A DNA stretch of 14,545 nucleotides from Dehalobacter sp. CP (GCA_009910795.1 VMEE01000078.1:1-14545), one strand, 5' to 3'; shown: positions 6,938 through 14,347, counted from the stretch's first letter. Translations and numbers: made by a program. Notes: generated by a model from the sequence alone, not told the origin.

Positions 6938-8590
6938 TTATTTTGTAGGTTCGGTGTCATTCCAGAAATCATTGACCTTGTTCGTGACATAGCCAGATTC
7001 AATCCGCTCTTCGGGATTTACAGGACCGTTGTAGCCAAACCATTCATCAAACTTACGAGCCGCGTCCTGAACCAACGGAACTTGGGTAGCAATTCTGGCT
7101 ATATCATGGTTCCACTGCCCGATTTTATTCCAAGAACAGACCGCAATACAGTTTCCGCAGTCCCCACCGTTATAGGCCCAGAAAGAGTTGCAACGGTGTG
7201 CGTCAACGTGCCATTTTGATGTATAAGGAACTTCAGAAGTACCGCAATCCTGGGGCTGCAGAACCCTTGCTTCTTTCTCGTGAGAGATGGCCTGAGAAGG
7301 ACAAGCATCCGCACACTTCATACACAGGCGGCAAAACTCACGGACTCCGAAGCTTCTCGGTTTGTCTGGGATAAGCTCCAAATCCGTATAGACTTTAGCG
7401 ATACGAACCCGAGGACCGTATTTTTGCGTGACAAGCATTCCGTTTCTTCCCGCTTCCCCAAGACCTGCTTGGACAGCGATGGGAACACTCATTCCAGTAT
7501 CATTCCCTGACGGAACCGCATAGTACCCAAGCTCTCTTAAAAAAGTTGCAAGTTTAAAAGAAACTTCTCCCATATTGGAATAAATTTTGCCGGGCCCAGC
7601 GCTCTCAATGATTGATGGCGCCGTTCGGAAGGACTCATAATCCATTTCAAAAGCCAATGCAATTACATTTTTGGGTTGGAAACCGGCATATTTCACCCAA
7701 TCAGCTTCAAAAGTACTTAGTCCAAATACTTCTACTTCGCGGTTTTTAAGATATTTTTCAATGTTATACGGCGTATACACAGTTCTACCATTTGGCAATT
7801 TGAACGGCATGGTTTTTGGTCTACACCAGTTACCATAGGTCCAGCGGTCATCATAGGGTGCAATTCCGACGAGGTCCGCCCCTAGAAAACGGGCTGCTTT
7901 CTTTACAATCTTTGTAGCTTCTTCCGCTGAGTTGAATTTCCATTGCAATCCTTGACTCCGCTTGTCTTCAGCCATTGTGTTATCCCAGTTAAACATCCCT
8001 TGGAAGACCACAGGCTCTTTTGCCATTTCATTGGTTTCAGGATTAATGGGATAATGCTGGATTATTCCAGCCGGACCGCTGCCGGGTGCAGTAAACCCGT
8101 TGTACCAAAATTCTACCGACCAAGCTGCAACACTCAAGGCTACGTCCAATTGGCGCCAGCCAACTTCTTTGTGACGCAGCGGCAGAATCGTACCATCATG
8201 TTGACCAAAAAATATAACGCCTGTTTCAGATACTGTTGCCTGCCGGCCTTTAATACCAAGGGTCTCAGCGTTAATTCTCGGCAGATCTTTTCCGGTGTCT
8301 TTCTTTCCGGTTGTTGCCGAAACATCATCGTGGACAAATTTTATCGGCGTCTTGTTTTCTTCCGGATCAAAAACCTTTAAATAGTAGACCTTGCTCCCTG
8401 GTAAACGTTGATACTTTTCGTCCACTGTGTAGGGAAATTCCGATGTTTCTTTAATAGGCGCTACGATGTCTGCCGCCTGGGCAACTAAAGGATTAAATGT
8501 TTCCTTTGCTACCGTAGCCGTTGCAACAGCCGCGGCAACGGTGCCCATGAGTGAAGCTTTGAAAAAACTTCGTCTGTCTAAGTTTCCCAT
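6938..8590 (-). CDS. rdhA: PceA/DcaA-family reductive dehalogenase catalytic subunit, operon copy 2
   Basis: A 550-residue reductive dehalogenase with a Tat signal near the N-terminus (DRRSFFKA), two [4Fe-4S] motifs (CX2CX2CX3CP at about residues 420-430 and CX10CX2CX3C at about 467-485) and the cobamide-core stretch NDTGMSVPIAVQAGLGEAGR. It is a close paralogue of the RdhA at 1496-3151; differences include YNYNGF/FWYNGF, ANWSRPKSR/GNWCRPKTM and VLHSAAPG/IIESAGPG, so the two may differ in substrate range. The start is ATG 8590: GGGAGGAG is 9 nt upstream and the paralogue begins at the same point. An in-frame ATG at 8629 lacks a Shine-Dalgarno and lies at the inferred transcription start. First gene of the complete rdhABC-x-TK operon; the substrate is unknown. 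Confidence 0.96.
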   Translation of the reverse strand: MGNLDRRSFFKASLMGTVAAAVATATVAKETFNPLVAQAADIVAPIKETSEFPYTVDEKYQRLPGSKVYYLKVFDPEENKTPIKFVHDDVSATTGKKDTGKDLPRINAETLGIKGRQATVSETGVIFFGQHDGTILPLRHKEVGWRQLDVALSVAAWSVEFWYNGFTAPGSGPAGIIQHYPINPETNEMAKEPVVFQGMFNWDNTMAEDKRSQGLQWKFNSAEEATKIVKKAARFLGADLVGIAPYDDRWTYGNWCRPKTMPFKLPNGRTVYTPYNIEKYLKNREVEVFGLSTFEADWVKYAGFQPKNVIALAFEMDYESFRTAPSIIESAGPGKIYSNMGEVSFKLATFLRELGYYAVPSGNDTGMSVPIAVQAGLGEAGRNGMLVTQKYGPRVRIAKVYTDLELIPDKPRSFGVREFCRLCMKCADACPSQAISHEKEARVLQPQDCGTSEVPYTSKWHVDAHRCNSFWAYNGGDCGNCIAVCSWNKIGQWNHDIARIATQVPLVQDAARKFDEWFGYNGPVNPEERIESGYVTNKVNDFWNDTEPTK

Positions 8591-8633
8591 GAAGTATCTC
8601 CTCCCTAAATAAGGTAATATTAATTTCATGTTT

Positions 8634-8678
8634 ATCGTACTTTAGATTCAATCACTGTACCTGTATACCGTTATACAG
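8634..8678 (-). promoter_or_regulatory. Predicted activator-dependent promoter of rdhABC-x-TK copy 2
   Basis: A perfect 7-4-7 inverted repeat, CTGTATA-ACGG-TATACAG (8661-8678, minus strand), precedes a plausible -10, TACGAT (8634-8639). The repeat centre is about 42 bp before the inferred start near 8627, as for a class II CRP/FNR activator site. The copy 3 promoter at 3193-3236 has the same geometry with a different repeat sequence. Confidence 0.55.
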
Positions 8679-8702
8679 CCAAGAAAAATAATGGTTTATA
8701 TA

Positions 8703-8731
8703 CTTTTCAAAAAATTAACTTTTTTGAGAAG
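8703..8731. repeat. AT-rich palindrome upstream of rdhA copy 2
   Basis: Twelve-base arms (CTTTTCAAAAAA and TTTTTTGAGAAG) match at 11 of 12 positions around a TTAAC spacer. The centre lies about 90 bp upstream of the inferred rdhA start, between the MCP terminator and the promoter repeat. It could be a second regulator site or a structural AT-tract; it is not a canonical dehalobox. Confidence 0.45.
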
Positions 8732-8750
8732 ATAACAGAAAAGAGGCCAT

Positions 8751-8807
8751 AAAGATAAAAGAACCTACTTATTAGGCACTTGTAAAAATGTTCTAATAAA
8801 TAGATTC
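8751..8807 (-). terminator. Terminator after the MCP gene
   Basis: Fifteen-base arms (8761-8775 and 8793-8807) pair fully in minus-strand RNA with two G-U pairs around a 17-nt loop and are followed by TTTTATCTTT. The stem is AT-rich, so it may be weaker than the other terminators here. It separates the MCP gene from operon copy 2. Confidence 0.68.
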
Positions 8808-8845
8808 TTTTTGTTTTAATAATATTCAGGAAGAAAATACTAGGC

Positions 8846-10129
8846 TTATTTTTTACCAATAAGCCGGGATAATCCTTCACCTAGCTGAGCCAATGTTTCT
8901 GCGGATTGGCTTACCAAAAGCATTTTAGCATTTTGTTCCTCCGAAGCAACAGATACCTCTTGCGTGCTGGAAGCTGTTTGTTCAGCTATTGCGCCAATAC
9001 TCTCGATAGAAATGGCAGCTTGCGTTGTTCCACTGGCTATTTCCTGTGCCGCAGTCGTTACTTGCTGAATCTGATTGACAACAGTCTTAATCTCCTCAAC
9101 AATTGTCTGGAATGATCTCCCCGCCAGCTTGACAGCCTCGACACCTCCGGCTACTTCACCCTTGCTTTTCTCCATCATTTCAACAGCACGTTCTGTCTCC
9201 CGTTGAATATTACCTATAAGAATTGCAATCTGGGCTGCAGAAGTTGACGATTGTTCCGCCAGCTTACGTACTTCATCGGCTACAACAGCAAAACCTCTTC
9301 CCTGTTCACCTGCCCGGGCCGCCTCAATAGCTGCATTTAGGGCCAATAGATTGGTTTGTTCGGCAATATCTTTAATGACATCAACAATATTGCCAATCTG
9401 AATGGATTGATCCCCTAATATAGAAACAACTTCGGATGTTTGGACGGATACTTCACTAATCTTCTCTATTTTTTGAATGGCATTTTCTGCTTGACTGAAC
9501 CCCGATTCCGCTGCCAATGCCGCCTTTCCGCTGCTTTGGCTGACGCTTTCTGCATTGGCAGCAACCTCTTGCGCGTTTGCGGAGAGCTGCTCAATAACCA
9601 CACTCGTTTGTTCTAAAGAGATCGCTTGGTCCTTTGCCCCAGTTGCGAGTTGGCCTAACATGTCGGAAAGATGTGCACTTACGGCAGTCGTTTCCTGTAC
9701 GGTCGAAGATAATTCCCCACTGGTATTTTCTAAATTTTCGGAAGCTTCCATAAGCTTTGTAATAAGCGCGCGCCGACCAACGACTAAATTATTCGTAATA
9801 GTAAGCAGGTCATCCAATAAGCCGTCAGTATTTACTTCAAAATTTGAAGCTAGTTTGCCCTCGGAAAGGTTTTTATTATAATCGGTATACATGCGTAGAA
9901 ATTTTGCGTTTCGATATATCAGGTAGGCTAGACTACTACTTAGAATCAAGCCGACAAAGGAAAACAGAATACTTACATTTATCGCTGTATTGAGCAAATC
10001 TTCCAGACTGCTCCATTGTCCATTGGCCACCATTCCCTTTAGAACAATATTTACACCAGCAGCTATGAGAAAAAGTAAAACAATAATGAAAATATTTATG
10101 TATTGTTTTTTCGTAATGGTAAGCTTCAA
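8846..10129 (-). CDS. Methyl-accepting chemotaxis protein with minimal extracytoplasmic loop
   Basis: A 427-residue chemoreceptor. Two membrane helices (about residues 12-32 and 51-72) enclose a loop of only about 18 residues. A linker of HAMP-like length (about 73-125) follows, then a long coiled-coil signalling domain with the highly conserved hairpin tip (about 254-294, [21 protein letters not shown] and then [16 protein letters not shown]), which contacts CheA and CheW. Translation appears to start at TTG 10129, with GGGGTGG 8 nt upstream. It has its own promoter (10196-10225) and terminator, so it is a single-gene unit between two dehalogenase operons. The signal sensed is unknown; the context suggests taxis linked to organohalide respiration or its redox state. 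The lack of a ligand domain argues for sensing within the membrane or indirectly. Confidence 0.93.
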   Translation of the reverse strand: MKLTITKKQYINIFIIVLLFLIAAGVNIVLKGMVANGQWSSLEDLLNTAINVSILFSFVGLILSSSLAYLIYRNAKFLRMYTDYNKNLSEGKLASNFEVNTDGLLDDLLTITNNLVVGRRALITKLMEASENLENTSGELSSTVQETTAVSAHLSDMLGQLATGAKDQAISLEQTSVVIEQLSANAQEVAANAESVSQSSGKAALAAESGFSQAENAIQKIEKISEVSVQTSEVVSILGDQSIQIGNIVDVIKDIAEQTNLLALNAAIEAARAGEQGRGFAVVADEVRKLAEQSSTSAAQIAILIGNIQRETERAVEMMEKSKGEVAGGVEAVKLAGRSFQTIVEEIKTVVNQIQQVTTAAQEIASGTTQAAISIESIGAIAEQTASSTQEVSVASEEQNAKMLLVSQSAETLAQLGEGLSRLIGKK

Positions 10130-10195
10130 AATATGTCCACCCCTTTATCCTTATTTATTCTTGCATTGAGCTTATAATAATATTAAATTAGGTTA

Positions 10196-10225
10196 ATAGT
10201 AACTAACAATGATTGGCAATGTCAA
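10196..10225 (-). promoter_or_regulatory. Sigma-70-like promoter of the MCP gene
   Basis: A perfect -35 TTGACA (10220-10225) and a -10 TACTAT (10196-10201) are separated by 18 bp, about 65 nt upstream of the MCP start. Unlike the dehalogenase promoters it has a consensus -35 and needs no obvious activator, so expression is probably constitutive. Confidence 0.68.
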
Positions 10226-10276
10226 CAAATTTTTCAAAATATTTTGCGCTATATTGACGCATACGCTAACTTAAAT

Positions 10277-10320
10277 GGTTATATTCTATATATTTCATAG
10301 AATAGCGGCGATTTATAACC
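10277..10320. repeat. Nested inverted repeat upstream of MCP promoter
   Basis: Outer arms GGTTATA (10277-10283) and TATAACC (10314-10320) enclose inner arms ATTCTAT (10283-10289) and ATAGAAT (10297-10303). It lies upstream of the MCP -35 element. It may be an operator or a fortuitous AT-rich structure. Confidence 0.35.
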
Positions 10321-10382
10321 CAATGCCGAATGAAGTCGATATCAAATTTCTACCTGTGGAAAGGCTGCAGCACCCAAAACTG

Positions 10383-10414
10383 AAAAAGATGCCCCAAATA
10401 TGATTTAGGGCATC
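10383..10414 (-). terminator. Rho-independent terminator of the cprBA unit
   Basis: Twelve-base arms (10388-10399 and 10403-10414, GATGCCCTAAAT with one G-U pair in RNA) form a tight hairpin with a 3-nt loop, followed on the minus strand by TTTTT. It lies about 65 nt past the cprA-type stop. Confidence 0.88.
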
Positions 10415-10437
10415 TCCAATCTGGGTCCAGTTATTGC

Positions 10438-10469
10438 CACGCATATAACTTAATTAAGTTACATGCGTG
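10438..10469. repeat. 32-bp palindrome just downstream of the cprA-type gene
   Basis: Sixteen-base half-sites (outer CACGCAT, inner AACTTAA) form a spacerless palindrome. Only one symmetric pair departs, and in minus-strand RNA this becomes a G-U pair. It begins 10 nt past the gene and has no U-tract. It could act as a 3' mRNA stabiliser, as a cruciform, or as a binding site for a dimeric regulator, since its core is TTAATTAA. Confidence 0.65.
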
Positions 10470-10479
10470 ATGAAAGAAA

Positions 10480-11847
10480 TCAATGGGCTGCCGGTACTTT
10501 GTACAGCTCTGGCCATTCCAGCCACCACTTATATTTTTCAATCTGCTCATCACCATAACCAAACATATCATCAATTTTTTTCAACAGGCTGGAGGAAGCT
10601 TCTCCATGGCTGCCGATCCAAGTGCCGGCAGTATGGAACCAGGATTGTTCCTTGGAGTTCCACGGGCATACCTTCATACATCTGCCGCAGGATGAACCTT
10701 CTTGATTGGTTGTACGGAATACGGTGCATTTTTTCATATCACTGTTCCAACGCAAGTAACCGTTGTATTCAACCGGTTCCTTATCGAACGTAATAGCACT
10801 GGAGGGGCAATTTTCTGCACATTTGCCACAGACTCGGCAAAAATCCAGCATACCAAAATCAATCGGACTGTCAGGAACAAGCGGCAAATCCGTGGTCACT
10901 GCTGCCACCTTGTGGCGGAATCCCATACGCGGATGTGCAGCGCAGTCACCTGTTCTGGTTAATTCACCCAGTCCTGCAGCTATAATACAGGGTGGCATGG
11001 TTGCCGCATAGTTTGTCAAATGATGTGCTCTAGCGTGATATCCAAGTGAGCGGATATAATTGGCCAGGATAACCGTAACGACTCCGGTTGAATGGTAAGA
11101 ACGCATGGATTGACCGGCGCTGATACCGTCATATCCTGTCGAGGCCAGCATAGTCTCTAAATGCTGGTCGATCATCACCACAATAACATACGGCAGCCTC
11201 TCGGTGACCGGTATTGCGTTGGTCAAATCATCTTTCAGCATGTCGTCCATACTTGGCATTTTATGACTATAGTAAGCAAAGGCAGGCATTTTGCCGATCC
11301 CGACTTCATCTGCCCGTAAAAAATAAGCGCAGTCTTTGATGTGTTGAGACATCTGTTCGGGGTCAGGAATCGGTAACTTGGTCGGCGAAGGCTTCCCGTC
11401 AACAATTTCTTCAGGAGCAAGATTCATAGCGAACCCGCCAATAGCGGCATTTAAGGGGTGCTTCATAACAAATTGGAAGTGGTAGTACCCTCTTTGAGAT
11501 TCCGGCGTAAGTTTGCCGCGACAAGCCAGAGCAAATCCCATCTCGGCTTCGTGGGTATTTTTGACCGTGCCGACAAGCTTCGATGTGCCTAGCCACTGGT
11601 CATTGTGTTCGACAAATCTGACGGAAGCACCGCCATAATCTATAACGGGATGAAGTTTGGACTTTGCGCCGTTCTGAGGCACTGAAGCATTCGTCACTGC
11701 ATCCGCGGCCTTTGCTGGTAAAGCGTTTACCGCTCCGAGAATCCCCATGCCAATAGCAGAAGCGGCACCAGCCTTCAAAAAGCTGCGTCGATTCATCTGT
11801 AGTTTCGGCTGTTGTTGCTTTCCTTCATGATCAGAAAACCTGGACAT
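10480..11847 (-). CDS. cprA: CprA-type reductive dehalogenase catalytic subunit
   Basis: A 455-residue reductive dehalogenase of the ortho-chlorophenol (CprA) type. It has a Tat signal (RRSFLK at residues 20-25), stretches I recognise from CprA ([47 protein letters not shown]) and two [4Fe-4S] motifs: CX2CX2CX3CP at 337-347 and CX12CX2CX3CP at 374-395. The C-terminus ends YKWWLEWPE, also as in CprA. It is about 95 residues shorter than the PceA-like paralogues here and clearly from another branch. A halogenated phenol or similar aromatic is the likely acceptor, by inference. ATG 11847 is chosen because AAAGAGG is 8 nt upstream; a GTG at 11856 overlaps that site. It follows its anchor gene and has no rdhC, rdhT or rdhK of its own. 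Confidence 0.95.
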   Translation of the reverse strand: MSRFSDHEGKQQQPKLQMNRRSFLKAGAASAIGMGILGAVNALPAKAADAVTNASVPQNGAKSKLHPVIDYGGASVRFVEHNDQWLGTSKLVGTVKNTHEAEMGFALACRGKLTPESQRGYYHFQFVMKHPLNAAIGGFAMNLAPEEIVDGKPSPTKLPIPDPEQMSQHIKDCAYFLRADEVGIGKMPAFAYYSHKMPSMDDMLKDDLTNAIPVTERLPYVIVVMIDQHLETMLASTGYDGISAGQSMRSYHSTGVVTVILANYIRSLGYHARAHHLTNYAATMPPCIIAAGLGELTRTGDCAAHPRMGFRHKVAAVTTDLPLVPDSPIDFGMLDFCRVCGKCAENCPSSAITFDKEPVEYNGYLRWNSDMKKCTVFRTTNQEGSSCGRCMKVCPWNSKEQSWFHTAGTWIGSHGEASSSLLKKIDDMFGYGDEQIEKYKWWLEWPELYKVPAAH

Positions 11848-11860
11848 TTTTTTCACCTCT

Positions 11861-12169
11861 TTATACTTCTACGCTTGAATTTGTATGTCTTTGTTTACCG
11901 AGAAAGCCTAAAAGTCTGGCTAGTACGACGGCTAGAACAACTGATAATCCTAAGAACAAAAAGATTGCAGTACTTGTGGCCTTAACATGTCCTACGATGG
12001 AATTAATATAAACAAAAGAGATTCCAGTGGCGGTAATCAGATACCAAATAACGTACAATCCCCAGTTCAGGACAGTTTTCCATTTTTGGTCCTTTTTCGC
12101 CCGGGGTTTAATAAAGAGGATCCCAGCTAAAAACAAAATTCCGGCTAAAAAAACTAAGAAAGTTCCCAT
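11861..12169 (-). CDS. cprB: CprB-type reductive dehalogenase membrane anchor
   Basis: A 102-residue protein with three predicted membrane helices (about residues 2-20, 32-52 and 60-88) and a basic tail. Size and topology match CprB/RdhB anchors, although its sequence is distant from the two RdhB proteins of the other operons. ATG 12169 is chosen because a strong GGAGGAGGTGA precedes it and it gives the family's usual length. The frame stays open back to an ATG at 12313, but that 48-residue extension has no ribosome binding site and would start almost at the inferred transcript start. It precedes cprA by 13 nt (to ATG 11847), the B-then-A order of cpr loci and the reverse of the rdhAB order in the flanking operons. 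Confidence 0.9.
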   Translation of the reverse strand: MGTFLVFLAGILFLAGILFIKPRAKKDQKWKTVLNWGLYVIWYLITATGISFVYINSIVGHVKATSTAIFLFLGLSVVLAVVLARLLGFLGKQRHTNSSVEV

Positions 12170-12332
12170 TTTTTCACCTCCTCCATACAATTTGCATTTC
12201 TCAGAAACCTTACACCTACGTTGAATCAACCGACTACAAAAAAATACATCTGTTTGTAAATCTGAATTGACCGGATGAACGGTTTGCGAGAAATCTATCG
12301 TCAACGAGATCATAACACTTTAAAAAAAAAAA

Positions 12333-12372
12333 ATTATTAGCGCATGGTAAGTTTTTTGTTAACATATGCTAA
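12333..12372 (-). promoter_or_regulatory. Dehalobox promoter of the cprBA unit
   Basis: A 14-bp palindrome, TTAGC-ATAT-GTTAA (12359-12372), fits the dehalobox pattern TTAAT-N4-ATTAA bound by CprK-type activators, with symmetric departures at the inner positions. A -10-like AATAAT lies at 12333-12338 and no consensus -35 exists. The box centre is about 40 bp before the inferred start near 12326. This suggests activation by RdhK, most simply the one encoded just upstream at 12505-13203. Confidence 0.68.
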
Positions 12373-12425
12373 TATTCTTTTCAGTTTAAGGATTCGATAA
12401 CAAAATGATATCTGGTTTTAATATT

Positions 12426-12456
12426 CAAAAAATAAGCCAGGATTTTCTCCTGGCTT
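12426..12456 (-). terminator. Rho-independent terminator after rdhK, operon copy 1
   Basis: Perfect 9-bp arms AAGCCAGGA (12448-12456) and TCCTGGCTT (12434-12442) in minus-strand RNA enclose a 5-nt loop and are followed by ATTTTTT. It lies about 50 nt past the rdhK stop and isolates operon copy 1 from the cprBA promoter. Confidence 0.92.
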
Positions 12457-12504
12457 TTGACAGTGGTATAAAATTCTACATTTTTTCCTAACGGTATCCG
12501 TTTC

Positions 12505-13203
12505 TTAAATTCCTATTTCTCCATATTCCTCGAGTATCAGCTCCCTGTGAACATAAAGTTTATTCTTACAATTTTTTAGTTTACCTGTGATTTTATACTT
12601 ACTGATAATTCGAGATACCGTAACCCTTGAGGCACCGATAATTTCTCCTATCCGTTCGTGAGATAAGTTCACAGGCAGTTCAAACCAATCTCCATGTTTT
12701 TTACATTCGTAGGATTGTAGCATCGATACGAAAAAATTTATTAATCTTTCTTTCGGAGATAACAAAGAAGAAAATAGGTTGGCACCTTCAATAACACAGC
12801 GTAATCTGTTGTATAAAATGCTTATCACTGCAATTCTTGCCTCTAAGTTATCAGCCATTGACTCTATCAGGTCGGCCTTGGAAACCAGATAGATCTCACA
12901 ATCTTCAATCGCTTTGACACTTGAATTAATTGGAAGCATATCAAATGCCTCACCTAACCCGAATACTCTTTTTGGACCAACCAGGCATGCAATTTTTGAC
13001 TCTCCACGAAGATTGTTGACATAGTAAGCAACCCAGCCTTTGGCTAAAAAGTGCGCATTCTGCACCAACTCGCCTTCGTGCAGAATGGTCGTCCCTTTTT
13101 TATATGATACTTTAACTCCTTTACTCGTCGCATGACTTACAACGCTTTCAACAACTGGCGGATCCACCCACTGCAAGTACGTACAAGAATTCACTGTATA
13201 CAT
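12505..13203 (-). CDS. rdhK: RdhK, CRP/FNR-family (CprK-like) transcriptional regulator, operon copy 1
   Basis: A 232-residue CprK-like regulator: effector-binding beta-barrel (about residues 30-105, with KGTTILHEGELV and LVGPKRVFGLGEAF), a dimerisation helix and a C-terminal helix-turn-helix (about 180-203, SHERIGEIIGASRVTVSRII). It is paralogous to the RdhK at 3366-4070. The recognition-helix region differs (ASRVTVSRIISK against TTRVTVCRMFHH), so the two may read different operators. It starts at ATG 13203 with GAGGT about 8 nt upstream, 33 nt after rdhT. It is the last gene of copy 1 and lies directly upstream of the cprBA promoter, which has a dehalobox it may bind. Confidence 0.93.
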   Translation of the reverse strand: MYTVNSCTYLQWVDPPVVESVVSHATSKGVKVSYKKGTTILHEGELVQNAHFLAKGWVAYYVNNLRGESKIACLVGPKRVFGLGEAFDMLPINSSVKAIEDCEIYLVSKADLIESMADNLEARIAVISILYNRLRCVIEGANLFSSLLSPKERLINFFVSMLQSYECKKHGDWFELPVNLSHERIGEIIGASRVTVSRIISKYKITGKLKNCKNKLYVHRELILEEYGEIGI

Positions 13204-13236
13204 ACCGATTACCTCGTTATATCTTGGTCTAAGATA

Positions 13237-14214
13237 TTATTGCGCTAGATTTGCCTCTAACAGAAAGTCCATCGCTTTTCTACGTAAGCATTGGACATCT
13301 TGTATATTGTTTTCTCTTGACAGTTCTACGTTCTCTGCTTTCTCACGGTTCTGCAACCGGACTTTCTCATAGAGCATTTCTTTATCCGTAAGCTGAATTC
13401 CTTCTGCCTTGATCACTGCATCTAAAATTTTCTCTCCAAGAATTCTTTTTGAAGCTTCTTCCTTACACTCGTTCAGCAGCTCATCAGATGACAGCTTCCT
13501 TTGGATTAAGTAAACAATGAGTTCCATGTTGTAAACGGCCTTAAGCTCCTCAACAAACTTTCGATACAAATCCTCCGCTGCTTCGACTAATATTTCCTGC
13601 TCGAATTCATATTTGCAGTTTTCAGCTATTGCCCCAATTACTTTACTCATATTAGCGATTTGTGCTTTATTTACTTTTTCCTGAAGAATTTTATCCTTTA
13701 ATATGATTTCAAATTCCTGCAACGTTTCTACCTGCGGATCAATTTCCCGGACAATATCGTCAGTTAATTCCGGCTCTTTAATACGATATACTTTTACAAT
13801 CTCGACCGAAAAAGTGATTTGTTTTCCCCATAAGGCTTGGTATTCCAGTAAATCAGGCAGTACCGTCGTTTGAAATATCACCGTTTCGCCCGTCTTCTTA
13901 CCAAGCAGGTTGGTGGAGAATTCCTCTATAAAGTTTTCATCACCCACTCTGAACTTAAAGCCCCTGTCCCTTGATTTTGGGACTATCTTGCCATTCTCCG
14001 TTCCTTCAAAATTTACGATGACATAATCTCCGGTTTCAATCGGTTTATCATTTTTTTCGACCTGGATTTCGTCCAAAGATTTCTTAACATAATTAAGCGC
14101 TTCATTAAGTTCTTCTTCTTTGACGGAGACATCAAAACGATCGACGTTTAATCCTTTGTATTGTCCAAGTTGGAATTGTTTCATCTCGTTTCTAACGTCC
14201 ATGTTGACTGCCAT
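13237..14214 (-). CDS. rdhT: RdhT, trigger-factor-like chaperone (PceT-like), operon copy 1
   Basis: A 325-residue trigger-factor-like protein without the ribosome-binding domain, with an FKBP-like region (ETGDYVIVNFEGTENG) and a helical chaperone arm, paralogous to the RdhT at 4110-5060. Its expected role is to bind the RdhA Tat signal before export. It begins with ten residues absent from the copy 2 protein. The first ATG (14214) has GGGGAGG 9 nt upstream and is favoured. The start homologous to copy 2 is the internal ATG at 14184, where the region aligning with the copy 2 Shine-Dalgarno reads GGACG instead of GGAGG. It follows the small membrane-peptide ORF by 28 nt. Confidence 0.93.
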   Translation of the reverse strand: MAVNMDVRNEMKQFQLGQYKGLNVDRFDVSVKEEELNEALNYVKKSLDEIQVEKNDKPIETGDYVIVNFEGTENGKIVPKSRDRGFKFRVGDENFIEEFSTNLLGKKTGETVIFQTTVLPDLLEYQALWGKQITFSVEIVKVYRIKEPELTDDIVREIDPQVETLQEFEIILKDKILQEKVNKAQIANMSKVIGAIAENCKYEFEQEILVEAAEDLYRKFVEELKAVYNMELIVYLIQRKLSSDELLNECKEEASKRILGEKILDAVIKAEGIQLTDKEMLYEKVRLQNREKAENVELSRENNIQDVQCLRRKAMDFLLEANLAQ

Positions 14215-14242
14215 TTTAGACTTCCTCCCCTTCCGGAAATTT

Positions 14243-14347
14243 TTAACGGTCTGCCCGGATAATGCCGACTGATTGTAGCATTACGATGATGTGAGCTGCT
14301 CCGAGTATCAGTATTGAGGCAATAAATAACAGATCTTTTATTTTCAG
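14243..14347 (-). CDS. Small membrane-peptide ORF between rdhC and rdhT, copy 1 (non-ATG start)
   Basis: This is the homologue of the 32-residue ORF at 5116-5214, ending TAA at 14243. The aligned part, IKDLLFIASILIL onward, forms one membrane helix and ends in the same 14 residues as copy 2. The copy 2 ATG is replaced by ATA here. The frame could start at CTG 14347, which overlaps the rdhC stop (CTGA), or at the ATA, and no clear ribosome binding site is seen. It may be translated by coupling to rdhC, or poorly or not at all. The frame is intact and downstream codons differ only synonymously over the last 14. Function unknown. Confidence 0.55.
   Translation of the reverse strand: MKIKDLLFIASILILGAAHIIVMLQSVGIIRADR

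Larger units (their letters stand above)
10130..10479. other. Intergenic region between cprA-type gene and MCP gene
   Basis: This 350-bp stretch has no convincing gene. It holds the 32-bp palindrome and terminator of the cprBA unit (10383-10469), a nested inverted repeat (10277-10320), the MCP promoter (10196-10225), and the MCP leader with its ribosome binding site. The part from 10321 to 10380 shows nothing I can assign. Confidence 0.7.
12170..12504. other. Intergenic region between rdhK copy 1 and cprB
   Basis: This stretch of about 335 bp holds the rdhK terminator (12426-12456), the cprBA dehalobox promoter (12333-12372), a run of 12 adenines (12322-12333, plus strand) at the -10/+1 junction, and a leader of about 155 nt before cprB. 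No separate gene is supported, though the leader is in frame with cprB. Confidence 0.7.

Noticed and set aside
7943..8380. Plus-strand 145-codon open frame
   Set aside because: It lies wholly inside rdhA copy 2 on the opposite strand and shows no family features; a shadow of the real gene.
8590..8629. 13-residue N-terminal extension of RdhA copy 2 starting at ATG 8629
   Set aside because: No ribosome binding site, it lies at the inferred transcript start, and it is absent from the paralogue; ATG 8590 has a strong GGGAGGAG.
10253..10268. TTAGCG-TATG-CGTCAA, a possible regulator site upstream of the MCP promoter
   Set aside because: The arms agree at only four of six positions and the site is about 70 bp from the inferred start; too weak to call.
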